Assembly: GCA_002424095.1 (NCBI GenBank)
Contig: DIPL01000018.1
Coordinates: 799 to 47,746 of the forward strand
Source of the DNA: Christensenella sp. UBA5489
GTDB lineage: Bacteria; Bacillota; Clostridia; Christensenellales; UBA1242
Direction of reading: 5' to 3'
DNA length: 46,948 bases
Every line of letters begins with the position of its first letter. Position 1 is the stretch's first letter. The notes under the pieces were generated by a model. It had not been told where the DNA came from and ran no database searches. It was given only the letters and a program-made list of their open reading frames with translations. Both the position numbers and the translations under genes were made by a program. Below are positions 18,371-26,214 of this stretch, in pieces.

Positions 18371-19141
18371 CTATTTTGTTTTCGCAATACTTTTTTCTTT
18401 TATAGATTGCTTTTTAACTGAATTGCTTGAAGTTTTAACTTTCTCAGTAAACTTAGCCACTTCCTCTTTTGCCACTTGCAGTTCTGCATTCATTGCAATT
18501 TGTAATGCCTTTCTACTTATAAAATGAACAAGCCAAAGATTATTTCTTTTAATTTTGTTTTTCTTTACAATACGCTTAATTCCTTCAATATCGAAAAAAA
18601 ATTCGTTTTCCTGATCGGCCGAAAAATCAAAATAATATTCATTATAGTTTTCTATATAAAATGGAATATTCGCACAATCGCCCGCATAAAAAATCTTTTT
18701 ATCGTTTAAATATAATTCAATCGGACAAGACAAACTTTTATCGCCGTGCGGAACTGCTAGAAAATTAATCCAATTAAAATTGTTTTTAAGTGGCTCAACA
18801 TATTCAAAGTCCCTACCCTCAATCAATCCTAATTTTTTTATCGTTTCTTTTTTATAACTGATTGAATCTATTAATTTTGGTGTGTTACCCGTTTTACTTT
18901 TCACATATTCAAAAAAGTTTTTAAGGTCATATATGTGGTCTTTGCTATCGTGTGTTAGAACCTGATAAACCACTTTGACATTTTTAAATAAGCGTGCATC
19001 TTTTTTCTTTATAGCATCGGCAACACCACGACCACAATTTATCATAATCATAACGCCGTTTTTTACGAAATAGCAACTCTTATTATTTATAGCCTTATCA
19101 CCTTTGACATTAGTTTCTAAAAATTTTAAAGTTTGACTCAT
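18371..19141 (-). CDS. Metallo-beta-lactamase-fold protein with altered metal motif
   Basis: A 256-residue protein that reads as a divergent metallo-beta-lactamase-fold hydrolase. THDSKDH (His64, Asp68, His69) occupies the place of the HxHxDH motif, but the second His is Ser66. Later come PHGDKS, YAGDCANI (the metal-bridging Asp region) and LVHFIS (terminal His region). The last 35 residues are a Lys/Ser/Thr-rich tail, probably disordered. No signal peptide is seen, so it should be cytoplasmic. The substrate is unknown. The missing His suggests one metal site is weakened, or a non-catalytic role. The ATG at 19141 follows GGAG at about ten bases. It is monocistronic, with its own strong promoter, between rny and the tRNA cluster. 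Confidence 0.7.
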   Translation of the reverse strand: MSQTLKFLETNVKGDKAINNKSCYFVKNGVMIMINCGRGVADAIKKKDARLFKNVKVVYQVLTHDSKDHIYDLKNFFEYVKSKTGNTPKLIDSISYKKETIKKLGLIEGRDFEYVEPLKNNFNWINFLAVPHGDKSLSCPIELYLNDKKIFYAGDCANIPFYIENYNEYYFDFSADQENEFFFDIEGIKRIVKKNKIKRNNLWLVHFISRKALQIAMNAELQVAKEEVAKFTEKVKTSSNSVKKQSIKEKSIAKTK

Positions 19142-19216
19142 ATATAATTGTCTCCGTTTTAATCTGAATTAAATTCAAAACTTCATTGACTTTTTTTATT
19201 ATTCTTTAATAAATAC

Positions 19217-19245
19217 ATTATATATAATACCCCATAAAAAGTCAA
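19217..19245 (-). promoter_or_regulatory. Promoter of the metallo-beta-lactamase-fold gene, inside an inverted repeat
   Basis: TTGACT (19240-19245) and TATAAT (19217-19222) are 17 bases apart, a near-consensus promoter. The -35 side is one arm of an 11-base perfect inverted repeat, ATTGACTTTTT at 19185-19195 and its complement at 19236-19246. The repeat therefore encloses the promoter and offers a second TTGACT on the opposite strand. Confidence 0.7.
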
Positions 19246-19392
19246 TATCTAATATTAACCAAATTTATAAAAACCCTAAATCAAAAAAACTACTCAACCT
19301 TTATTTTTTAAAAATGATATGATTAAGTTATTATTTTATTAATTGAAACAAAAAATTCAAATTAGAATTATTTTAAAAAAATAATTGTCTAC

Positions 19393-20982
19393 TTATTTTG
19401 CAATTGCCGAAAAACGTGATTCACGAATAACATTAACTTTTATTTGTCCTGGATATTCAACTTCTTCTTCAAAACGTTTGGCTATATCATTTGCAAGAAA
19501 ATGTGCTGTTTCATCCGAGACTTCGGTCGGTTTAACCAAAATCCTAATTTCTCTACCTGCTTGAAGTGCAAAAGACTTTTCAACACCTTTAAACGAATTT
19601 GAAATTTCTTCTAATTTTTCAAGTCTCTTTACATAATTTTCAAGAGTAGCCTTTCTCGCTCCTGGTCTTGAACTTGAAATTGAATCAGCAATTTGAACCA
19701 AAATAGCCTCGACACTGTTGAAATCAACTCCAAAATGATGAGCCTCAATACAGTGAATAATAGCAGGAGATTCTTTATATCTTTTCGCTAAATCTACTCC
19801 TATACTAATATGAGTGCCTTCGATTTCATGGTCCATCGCCTTTCCAATGTCATGCATTAGCCCCCCACGTTTAGCAATTTTTACATCTGCACCAATCTCG
19901 GTTGCCAAAAGTCCCGCAAGAGTTGATGTTTCAAGTGAATGTTTTAAGCAGTTTTGACCATAACTGGTTCTATATTTAAGTTTGCCTAAAATTTTAATTA
20001 GTTCGGGATGAATACCGAAAACATTTGCTTCCTCCACGGCATCTTCGCCCGCTTGCTTTATTGTTTGTTCAACTTCTTTTGTTATTTTTGCAAAAATTTC
20101 TTCAATTCGAGTTGGATGAATTCGTCCATCCAAAATCAATCTTTCCAAAGATAAACGTGCAATTTCTCTGCGAACGGGGTCAAAGCAGGAAACCGTTATT
20201 GCCTCAGGAGTATCATCTACAATCAAGTCAACACCCATAACATTTTCAATTGCACGAATATTTCGCCCCTCTCTGCCAATAATTCGCCCTTTCATATCGT
20301 CGTTTGGAATAGAAACAACCGAAACAGTTGTTTCGGAAGTAACATCGGTTGCGTATCTTTGAATTGCCGTTGCGACAATATTCTGTGCTTTTTTATTCGC
20401 TTCTTCTGTTGCCTTATCTTCAATTTCCTTAACGAGTTTAACGGCATCTTTTCGTGCATCTTCTGTTATTTCTTTTATTAAAAGATTTTTTGCATCTTCC
20501 TTTTTTAATTGTGAAACCTTTTCAAGTTCTGCCACAATTTTTTCGCCTGCCTGATTTTGTTCTTCAATTTTTTGTTCAAGTTCAGATTTTAAGTTTGAAA
20601 TTTCTTGTTTTGATTCTTCAAGTTGCTCTACCCTTTTATCAAAAGATAGTTCTTTTTTATTGATAAATTCTTCTTTTTGTACGACCCTGTCTTCGGCTTT
20701 TTGAATTTCCAAGCGTCTTTCTTTAATTTCTTTTTCAAGTTCATTTCGAAGTTGATGTACTTCCTCTTTTGCTTCGAAAAGTGCTTCCTTTTTAATTGTT
20801 TTTGCTTCCGCATATGCTTCTTCAAGCAATTTAGCGGCTGTTGTTTTGTTGATTATAATTTTTTTATTGTAAAGGATTCTAGTTAAAAAAAATCCAAGAA
20901 ATGCGCCAATGGCGAGTGCACCAATAGCAATTAAAACCGAGACAATAGGAGAAGTGACAAATGCAATCACACTATTGCTCAT
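19393..20982 (-). CDS. rny: Ribonuclease Y
   Basis: Membrane-anchored endoribonuclease that starts mRNA decay in Firmicutes. Of its 529 residues, about 8-36 form the N-terminal membrane segment. A long Glu/Lys-rich coiled coil runs to about residue 215. A KH RNA-binding domain follows with GRIIGREGRNIRAIE (near 231-245), then an HD domain with MHDIGKA (near 376). Length and order match RNase Y. The ATG at 20982 is preceded only by a weak GTAGG. It has its own strong promoter and a structured leader of about 130 bases. An AT-only hairpin (19366-19386) just after the stop may act as a weak terminator. Confidence 0.97.
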   Translation of the reverse strand: MSNSVIAFVTSPIVSVLIAIGALAIGAFLGFFLTRILYNKKIIINKTTAAKLLEEAYAEAKTIKKEALFEAKEEVHQLRNELEKEIKERRLEIQKAEDRVVQKEEFINKKELSFDKRVEQLEESKQEISNLKSELEQKIEEQNQAGEKIVAELEKVSQLKKEDAKNLLIKEITEDARKDAVKLVKEIEDKATEEANKKAQNIVATAIQRYATDVTSETTVSVVSIPNDDMKGRIIGREGRNIRAIENVMGVDLIVDDTPEAITVSCFDPVRREIARLSLERLILDGRIHPTRIEEIFAKITKEVEQTIKQAGEDAVEEANVFGIHPELIKILGKLKYRTSYGQNCLKHSLETSTLAGLLATEIGADVKIAKRGGLMHDIGKAMDHEIEGTHISIGVDLAKRYKESPAIIHCIEAHHFGVDFNSVEAILVQIADSISSSRPGARKATLENYVKRLEKLEEISNSFKGVEKSFALQAGREIRILVKPTEVSDETAHFLANDIAKRFEEEVEYPGQIKVNVIRESRFSAIAK

Positions 20983-21032
20983 TTATTTATACCTACTTTT
21001 TAAGTTTTAATTTATTAAATAACACCATAATC

Positions 21033-21097
21033 GGCGAACTTTAAATTTAATTTTTAATAATAATTTTATAAGATTAGCGGGAAAAGTCCGCCTAATC
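21033..21097 (-). promoter_or_regulatory. rny leader with two mutually exclusive hairpins
   Basis: In the rny leader RNA, GATTAGGCGG (21088-21097) can pair with CCGCTAATC (21072-21080) around a seven-base loop with one bulged G. The overlapping stretch GGCGGACTTT (21083-21092) can instead pair with AAAGTTCGCC (21033-21042), nine Watson-Crick pairs and one G-U. Both cannot form together. Neither is followed by a clear T-run. This is consistent with a regulatory switch or an autoregulatory site for RNase Y, but no known riboswitch class is recognised. Confidence 0.5.
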
Positions 21098-21120
21098 AAT
21101 TATTCAATAAATTCACATAT

Positions 21121-21150
21121 AGTTTAAATGAAATTTATCCATTTTGTCAA
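21121..21150 (-). promoter_or_regulatory. Promoter of rny
   Basis: TTGACA (21145-21150) and TAAACT (21121-21126) are 18 bases apart on the minus strand. The rest of the gap to the recO stop (21151-21345) is AT-rich and shows no gene or clear terminator. Confidence 0.7.
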
Positions 21151-21345
21151 GCAATATGTGAAAATATTTATAAGTTATCCAAAATGAACTTTATTTGATT
21201 TATTAAGCAAAAGTTATAAGATAAACACCTTGGAATTTTTGTTTTTTTATAAAGATGACTATATTAATCAAAAAGTTTATTGTTTCTTATAAAATGCAAC
21301 CGCTATTTTATTGATTTTAAAGTTCATATATAACATTTATATATT

Positions 21346-22065
21346 TTAAAGTGTAATTGAAAATTTATTATTAAAACGTATTTTAAAATTCAAAACTAAT
21401 AAATCCAAACATTCACCAATTGAAAGTTTTAGAGTTGAAAGTTTTTCATAAGGTGTATTTGAAATCAACCTGAAATTTGTATGTGTTTGAGGTAATATTT
21501 CCAAAAAATTATATGTTTTGCATCCAACACAACATATTTCGCCCGTTTCCATACAAAAATATCTTTTTCCGAAAAATTCACTTCCACAAGAAGCACATTT
21601 ATTAAGATTTAACTTATAGCCAGTTGCTTCAAAAATTTTTAATAAAAACTTGCATAAGATTAAATTCCGTGCCACATTTTCATATGTAAGTGTTTTTAAA
21701 GCTTTTAGCAATTCGATAAAAAGACCGACATCCTGCTGTCCTATTTTGCTTACAAATTTAATTATTTCCAACAGTTTGCAACCTTCGAAATATTTATCAA
21801 AATTTTGAGATAAATCAAAGAAATTATCAACTAAATCACATCCAATAATAATATAAAAACCATTTTTAACACCCGCTTTTTGTGTTAATATAAATTCGCC
21901 GAAACAAAAAATTTCTTTGGCGAATTTAAGTTTTGAATTTGGCTTTTTTACACCTTTTAAAATTGCATTAAGAATGCCTTTTTCAAGTGTAAAGAGAGTA
22001 ATAAGCCTATCACTCTCTTTAAAGTCCGCTGAACCTATAACTATTCCCTTTACTTTCTCTTCCAA
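21346..22065 (-). CDS. recO: DNA repair protein RecO
   Basis: RecO helps load RecA on SSB-coated single-strand DNA in the RecF pathway. The 239-residue protein begins with the typical OB-fold stretch (VKGIVIGSADFKESDRLITL). A helical domain follows, and then a zinc-binding region with CASCG (near 158) and CCVGC (near 178). Length and layout fit Firmicute RecO. The start appears to be TTG at 22065, because no in-frame ATG or GTG lies between it and an upstream TGA. GGAA eight bases upstream is a modest ribosome site. It follows the orphan 101-residue gene by 46 bases and is probably co-transcribed with it. Confidence 0.9.
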   Translation of the reverse strand: MEEKVKGIVIGSADFKESDRLITLFTLEKGILNAILKGVKKPNSKLKFAKEIFCFGEFILTQKAGVKNGFYIIIGCDLVDNFFDLSQNFDKYFEGCKLLEIIKFVSKIGQQDVGLFIELLKALKTLTYENVARNLILCKFLLKIFEATGYKLNLNKCASCGSEFFGKRYFCMETGEICCVGCKTYNFLEILPQTHTNFRLISNTPYEKLSTLKLSIGECLDLLVLNFKIRFNNKFSITL

Positions 22066-22111
22066 TGTTTGTGTTCCATTATTCTTTTTTATGAATCATT
22101 AAAGTTAAAAT

Positions 22112-22417
22112 TTATCGTTCCAAGTCTTTCGGTGTTGAATTTGAAGACTTTCCTTTTGAGTTGTTGTTCAAATTTTCATTTTTTGAAACTTTATAAAAAA
22201 CTTTTTCTTTCGTTGATAAAAAGATAAGAGGTTCTATTCTCTGTGACTCAGCCAAACAGTCAATAAATAAACTAGGTTGACCTTGAATAGCCTGTCCTAA
22301 TAGCCAATAGGAAAATTTTTGTAAAGAATCGTCAGTGTTTTCCACCAACTTTTCCAATAAACTAACAACATTCTTATCATAAAAAGGCAGATTATTTTTT
22401 ATTTTTTTCTTTTTCAT
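22112..22417 (-). CDS. Hypothetical 101-residue protein
   Basis: I do not recognise this protein. It begins with a Lys-rich stretch and has a predicted helical middle (VVSLLEKLVENTDDSLQKF, then YWLLGQAIQG). A central segment LSTKEKVFYKV precedes a low-complexity Asn/Ser/Lys tail. No signal peptide, membrane helix or metal motif is visible. It is likely a real gene, because a strong ribosome site (AGGAGG) lies six bases before the second of two adjacent ATGs at 22417, and a good promoter lies about 140 bases upstream. In related genomes the yqfC-yqfD-phoH-ybeY-era-recO string has other genes here, so it takes the place of dgkA, cdd or era. Confidence 0.65.
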   Translation of the reverse strand: MKKKKIKNNLPFYDKNVVSLLEKLVENTDDSLQKFSYWLLGQAIQGQPSLFIDCLAESQRIEPLIFLSTKEKVFYKVSKNENLNNNSKGKSSNSTPKDLER

Positions 22418-22561
22418 CATAATCCTCCTTTTTATTATATGTTATTATCTTATTTTTATTTTTCCTTTTGAAATTTTTAATTTAATTTTAAAAATATTGT
22501 GTAAAAATATTGAATTCTTTATAATTGTTTTAAATTTAATATTCCTACTAACCATATTTTC

Positions 22562-22589
22562 ATTATAACATAATATTTCTAGAAAGCAA
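22562..22589 (-). promoter_or_regulatory. Promoter of the orphan gene and recO
   Basis: TTGCTT (22584-22589) and TATAAT (22562-22567) are 16 bases apart. The nine-base word TTGCTTTCT occurs at 22581-22589 over the -35 and again at 22601-22609, exactly 20 bases upstream. That spacing suits a protein binding the same face of the helix. The leader is about 140 bases and AT-rich. Confidence 0.6.
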
Positions 22590-22613
22590 ATGAATTAACA
22601 AGAAAGCAAGTGT

Positions 22614-23099
22614 TTATATATTAAAATTTTTCAATATCTTTTTTGTTAATAAATTCATTTCATTTTCTTCATCATCGGTTAAATGATCATATCCCAAAAG
22701 ATGCAAAAAACCGTGCAATGCTAAAAAACAAATTTCATTTTTAAGCGAATGTCCGTATGTTTTTGCTTGCTTTTTTGCAATTGCTTTACAAATCGCAATA
22801 TCTCCCAAACATATCAACCCATCATCAAAGTTTATTTCTTTGGCAATTTTTTTTAAGTCAAAATGTTCTCCTTTTTTTAAATTAAAAGCAGGAAAAGATA
22901 GGACATCTGTTTCCTTATTTTGCTTCCTGAATTTATTATTCAAATCTTTGATTTGATTTTCGGACAAGAATGCAATATTTATCGAAAAAGAATTATCTTT
23001 ATATTTTATTTGATTTTCATTTATGGCACAATCTAAAATTTTTTGAATTTTTCTTTTTAAAATACAGTGAATACCAAAGTTTTGAAAATATAATTTCAT
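22614..23099 (-). CDS. ybeY: Endoribonuclease YbeY (rRNA maturation)
   Basis: A zinc-dependent endoribonuclease of the UPF0054 family that acts in 16S rRNA 3'-end maturation and ribosome quality control. The metal motif HGFLHLLGYDH (H-x3-H-x5-H) lies near the C-terminus and is followed by DDEE, as usual. The length of 161 residues fits the family. The ATG at 23099 is preceded by AAAGGAG at eight bases. An in-frame start at 23156 would add 19 unrelated residues. It lies 85 bases after yqfD; phoH, normally between them in Firmicutes, is absent. Confidence 0.95.
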   Translation of the reverse strand: MKLYFQNFGIHCILKRKIQKILDCAINENQIKYKDNSFSINIAFLSENQIKDLNNKFRKQNKETDVLSFPAFNLKKGEHFDLKKIAKEINFDDGLICLGDIAICKAIAKKQAKTYGHSLKNEICFLALHGFLHLLGYDHLTDDEENEMNLLTKKILKNFNI

Positions 23100-23184
23100 T
23101 ATTGTTACTCCTTTCCTTGATTTTGTTGTTCTATACATTGTAAATATGCGCAACACACAATACTATATATTGATTTTTATGTCT

Positions 23185-24336
23185 TTAAGCGGATGTTTTT
23201 ATTTCTTTTTCAATGATCATCAAATAACTTAAAATCGTAAATTCAGGAAACTGTGTAATACTAATTTGCTCATCTTTTATTATATCATCTTCACTTAATT
23301 TTTGTAAAGCATTTTGCTTGCTTTGTTCAATTAAAAAATCTTTTACATCCTCAAAAGGAATGAACTTATGCTTCATTTCAATTTCTTTTAAAGTTATATA
23401 TTTTATTTTTAAAGGTAAAATTAAATTTGTTATTTTCTTTACCTTTTCGTGTTTTTCATATTTTTCAAAAATGTTCTCCTGATTGCTGCCGAAAATTTCT
23501 AAACCAAACAAACTAACCGAACGTAATTTTATTTCATTGCCCGTAAATTCGCTTTCGAACACATTCTCATAATGAATCGATTTATTTTCAATCCAAACTT
23601 CAACCTTAATGTCCGCTTCGGGCTTAATTTTATTTTTATTCCCCAATGAATCAAAATAATATCCCCCAACCAATAAGTCGCCTTTTCGAATTATATCCCC
23701 CGCCTTTTTCAAAGATGTTCCACTTACCAAATTCATTTCAAGAATTCTGCCATTATAATCGGATATAATATTATGAAAATTTTTTGACTCTTCCTTGATT
23801 TCTTTTTCTTTAATATTAATTATTAATGAAGTTCCTTTTTTTATCATACTAACTAAACTTATATCTTCAAAATTCTGTAAAATCAAAAATTCTAAGTTTT
23901 CAATTTTAACCATTGCTTTGTTTGTGAAAATTCCAATTTTATTTTTATCTAAAAACTCAATAACTTCTTTTGAATCAATTTTTTCAGTACCATAAATTTT
24001 TATACTGAAAATAAAATTATTTGAAATAAAAAGCAAAATTAAAGATAGACAAAAACCGATTAAAATACCAAAACGAGAAATCGCCCCCGAGTATAATTTT
24101 ATTAAACCTTGTTTTTTGATATCTTTAACAGTTATTTGATTTTGATTTAAAATTGTTATGGTTTTTTTTAAATTATTTGGCGAAACCGAAAAAATTGCCG
24201 AGGAACGAGAGTCTCTTGTTAAAGCAAAAACTTCAATGCCCTTTTCTAATAATTTGTTAAAAACTTTTTCTTGATTAAGTCCGCTAATTTTAATTTCAAT
24301 CAAAGATTTTAGAAAATTCGACTTTAATTTTGCCAT
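23185..24336 (-). CDS. yqfD: Sporulation protein YqfD
   Basis: A membrane protein of the YqfD family, needed for sporulation in the mother cell in B. subtilis. Of its 383 residues, about 1-90 form a soluble N-terminal domain, ending in KDIKKQGLIKLYSG. One membrane segment follows (ILIGFCLSLILLFISNNFIF, about 90-110). The rest is a large outer domain with the family phrases KIYGTEKID, SLVSMIKKGTSLIINIKE and ISDYNGRILEMNLVSGTSLKKAGDIIRKGDLLVGG. Its ATG immediately follows the yqfC stop (TAAATG), so the two are translationally coupled. Its ribosome site is GAGG eight bases upstream. Confidence 0.92.
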   Translation of the reverse strand: MAKLKSNFLKSLIEIKISGLNQEKVFNKLLEKGIEVFALTRDSRSSAIFSVSPNNLKKTITILNQNQITVKDIKKQGLIKLYSGAISRFGILIGFCLSLILLFISNNFIFSIKIYGTEKIDSKEVIEFLDKNKIGIFTNKAMVKIENLEFLILQNFEDISLVSMIKKGTSLIINIKEKEIKEESKNFHNIISDYNGRILEMNLVSGTSLKKAGDIIRKGDLLVGGYYFDSLGNKNKIKPEADIKVEVWIENKSIHYENVFESEFTGNEIKLRSVSLFGLEIFGSNQENIFEKYEKHEKVKKITNLILPLKIKYITLKEIEMKHKFIPFEDVKDFLIEQSKQNALQKLSEDDIIKDEQISITQFPEFTILSYLMIIEKEIKTSA

Positions 24337-24603
24337 TTAAAAAACCTCGATTTTATAAATTTTCCCTTGAATTGCCATTGTCGTTTGCGACAAGTTTTTT
24401 AAAGAAAGTTCTTTTCCTTTGACATCAATTATTCCATTTTTTACCTTAAAAACAATATTGTCATCAGAAATTACATTTAAACCCAAATGCCCTTCAACAT
24501 ACAAAAGATTACCTGAAATATTAACCAAATTATATGATTTAAAAATATCGCTTGGAAGAGATAGTTCTTTTTTTAATTCACCAAAATAATTAAAGATATT
24601 CAT
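24337..24603 (-). CDS. yqfC: Sporulation protein YqfC (YabP/YqfC family)
   Basis: A small 88-residue protein of the YabP/YqfC family, made in the mother cell during sporulation. It has a beta-rich core with GNLLYVEGHLGLNVISDDNI and the closing GKIYKIEVF. No ribosome site is visible before the ATG at 24603. The upstream bases include CATATTTT eight to fifteen bases before the ATG, which resembles a sigma-E -10. A convincing -35 is not seen. The gene starts directly after the terminator of the ruvX-DUF1292 unit, so it begins its own transcript with a very short or absent leader. Confidence 0.88.
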   Translation of the reverse strand: MNIFNYFGELKKELSLPSDIFKSYNLVNISGNLLYVEGHLGLNVISDDNIVFKVKNGIIDVKGKELSLKNLSQTTMAIQGKIYKIEVF

Positions 24604-24637
24604 TAATATAAAATATGCGGAGGTATTAAAATCTAGA

Positions 24638-24669
24638 ATAAAAAAACTACTTAATTTAAATTAAGTAAT
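24638..24669 (-). terminator. Intrinsic terminator after the DUF1292 gene
   Basis: A perfect 20-base palindrome, TACTTAATTTAAATTAAGTA, is followed on the minus strand by a G and seven T. The stem is AT-only but long. Confidence 0.8.
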
Positions 24670-24708
24670 TTGGTTTTGAAATTTATTATGAGTTTAAATT
24701 ATATTAAT

Positions 24709-25104
24709 TTATGCGTCTGATTTTTCTAAAAGTTTATAATATTCATTAAAAACCTGCATTGCAATTTTCTCATCAGTTTCAACAACAAGTTCAGTATCGT
24801 CCTCAGATTTTTCATCGACAAAGAAAACAATTGCTTCATCTTCGGCAACACCTTCAATTTCATCAAGCGGTTTTAAAATAATATATAATTTTTCTTCAAT
24901 TGGAATAATTGCAACCTGGTCAAACTTAACAGGTTCGTCTTTTTCATTGTATAACACAATAGGAGATTCATCGGTTTCATCTAGCAAAATATCAAGAAGA
25001 TTGTCTTTTTCAGTTGGCTTGTGCGAATCGCTGTGAACTTCTGATTTTGTTGTATTCTTTTCTTTTTTCTCTACTTTTTCATTTTGATTTTTTTCGTTTT
25101 TCAT
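24709..25104 (-). CDS. DUF1292 family protein (YrzB-like)
   Basis: A 131-residue acidic protein. The first 40 residues are a Lys/Glu/Asn-rich, probably disordered segment. The rest matches DUF1292: IVLYNEKDEPVKFDQVAIIPIEEKLYIILKP, split by short acidic stretches, then DEAIVFFVD and a C-terminal helix AMQVFNEYYKLLEK. The function is unknown. In Firmicutes yrzB follows ruvX (yrrK), exactly as here, which supports the call. The start is the ATG at 25104 with GGAG five bases upstream. It overlaps the end of ruvX by 26 bases in another frame, so the genes are coupled. The extended N-terminus is longer than in B. subtilis YrzB. Confidence 0.87.
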   Translation of the reverse strand: MKNEKNQNEKVEKKEKNTTKSEVHSDSHKPTEKDNLLDILLDETDESPIVLYNEKDEPVKFDQVAIIPIEEKLYIILKPLDEIEGVAEDEAIVFFVDEKSEDDTELVVETDEKIAMQVFNEYYKLLEKSDA

Positions 25105-25522
25105 TTTCGCTCCTTTCATTTAAAAAACTTTCAAGAATTAAACATGCCGAAATTTTATCAATTAATTTTTTACTTTCTTTTATTGATATTCCTGCATCTT
25201 TTAAAATTTCATTTGCTTCAATAGATGTCAATCTTTCGTCCTGAAAAACAAGATTTACTTTTGTTTTGTTGGCAATTTCATAGCCGAATTTTTGAATTTT
25301 CTCAATAAGTGTGCTTTTTGAATTAACAGAATTTAAAGGCAATCCGACAACAATAGTCTCAACTTGCTGTGAGTTTATTAAATCGCAAATATATTGAATA
25401 TCAACTTCAAAATTAATAGATTCATAAACCTTGTAAGGACTTGCAATTATTTGCATTAAATCAGTCAAAGCAATACCTATACGTTTTTCGCCATAGTCAA
25501 TCGCCATAATTCTACTTTGCAT
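25079..25522 (-). CDS. ruvX: YqgF/RuvX family nuclease (pre-16S rRNA processing)
   Basis: A 147-residue RNase H-fold protein (YqgF, or RuvX), thought to mature the 16S rRNA 5' end. The motifs are MAIDYGEKRIGIA (catalytic Asp9), VVGLPLN, FQDERLTSIEA (Glu) and a final DKISACLILESFL (Asp). The ATG at 25522 has no ribosome site. The -10 of a strong promoter ends only nine bases upstream, so the message may begin at or within two or three bases of the start codon. It ends in TGA inside the DUF1292 gene. The usual neighbours alaS and ireB are missing upstream; rpsI and its terminator lie there instead. Confidence 0.92.
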   Translation of the reverse strand: MQSRIMAIDYGEKRIGIALTDLMQIIASPYKVYESINFEVDIQYICDLINSQQVETIVVGLPLNSVNSKSTLIEKIQKFGYEIANKTKVNLVFQDERLTSIEANEILKDAGISIKESKKLIDKISACLILESFLNERSENEKRKKSK

Positions 25523-25531
25523 AACTTTAAT

Positions 25532-25560
25532 AGTTTATATTTTTTTTTAATTCATGTCAA
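25532..25560 (-). promoter_or_regulatory. Strong promoter directly before ruvX
   Basis: TTGACA (25555-25560) and TAAACT (25532-25537) are 17 bases apart. Only nine bases separate the -10 from the ruvX ATG, which predicts an essentially leaderless transcript. Confidence 0.75.
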
Positions 25561-25566
25561 CTAATA

Positions 25567-25609
25567 ATAATAAAAAAAAATAAAACATATGTTTTGTCAT
25601 ATGTTTTAC
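25567..25609 (-). terminator. Intrinsic terminator of rplM-rpsI
   Basis: AAAACATATG and CATATGTTTT form a 10-base stem around a six-base loop. On the minus strand they are followed by a T-rich run with nine consecutive T. It lies 17 bases after the rpsI stop codon. Confidence 0.88.
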
Positions 25610-25626
25610 TTTTAAAATTTCAAATA

Positions 25627-26214
25627 TTATCCACCTTTCGTGAATTGAGGTGCTTTTCTTGCTTTTTTAAGTCCATATTTCTTTCGTTCTTTTTTTCTTG
25701 CATCTCTTGTTAAAAGTCCTGCTTTTTTAAGGTCAGATTTTAATGTCTCGTCCGATTTAACTAAGGCCCTTGCAATTCCGTGGCAAATTGCACCTGCTTG
25801 ACCAGTTAACCCACCACCTTTAACATTCACAATTATATCAAATTTTTGTGCAGTGTTTGTTAAAGCGAGCGGCTGACGCAAGATTAATTTCAAAGTTTCA
25901 AGCGGAAAATAATCATCGATTTCTGTTTTATTTATAATGACATTGCCTTTTCCGTCCGCAATCAAGCGAACACGAGCAATTGCTTTTTTTCTTCTTCCTG
26001 TCGCTATGAATTGAATTTTTGAACTATCTTTTTTGACAACCTTTTTAACTTCTTTTTCCTTTTTCTCTACGGTTTTACTAGAAACTTTTTCATTTTTTTC
26101 AACTTTACCTTTCTCTGCAACCGTTTTATCAGATTTATTTGAGTTTTCAGTTTTTTTAGTTTCTAATTTCTCTTTTTTTTCTATTTCATCAGTTTTGTCT
26201 TTTTTATCTGCCAT
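25627..26214 (-). CDS. rpsI: 30S ribosomal protein S9 with charged N-terminal extension
   Basis: The core of S9 starts near residue 66 ([18 protein letters not shown]). It ends with the conserved [18 protein letters not shown], where typical S9 ends in KRR or SKR. The core is about 130 residues, the normal total length. Before it lie about 64 residues made almost only of Lys, Glu, Asp, Ser, Thr, Asn and Val, with repeated EKKEK and KVEKNEK phrases, probably a disordered tail. The ATG at 26214 has a clear ribosome site, AAAGGAG, inside the end of rplM. The extension is therefore translated rather than a start error. rplM overlaps by 11 bases. Confidence 0.95.
   Translation of the reverse strand: MADKKDKTDEIEKKEKLETKKTENSNKSDKTVAEKGKVEKNEKVSSKTVEKKEKEVKKVVKKDSSKIQFIATGRRKKAIARVRLIADGKGNVIINKTEIDDYFPLETLKLILRQPLALTNTAQKFDIIVNVKGGGLTGQAGAICHGIARALVKSDETLKSDLKKAGLLTRDARKKERKKYGLKKARKAPQFTKGG

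Noticed and set aside
22440..22552. A possible 36-codon basic leader peptide before the orphan gene
   Set aside because: No ribosome site, only Lys/Ile/Asn-rich AT translation, and no codon run that would suggest attenuation.
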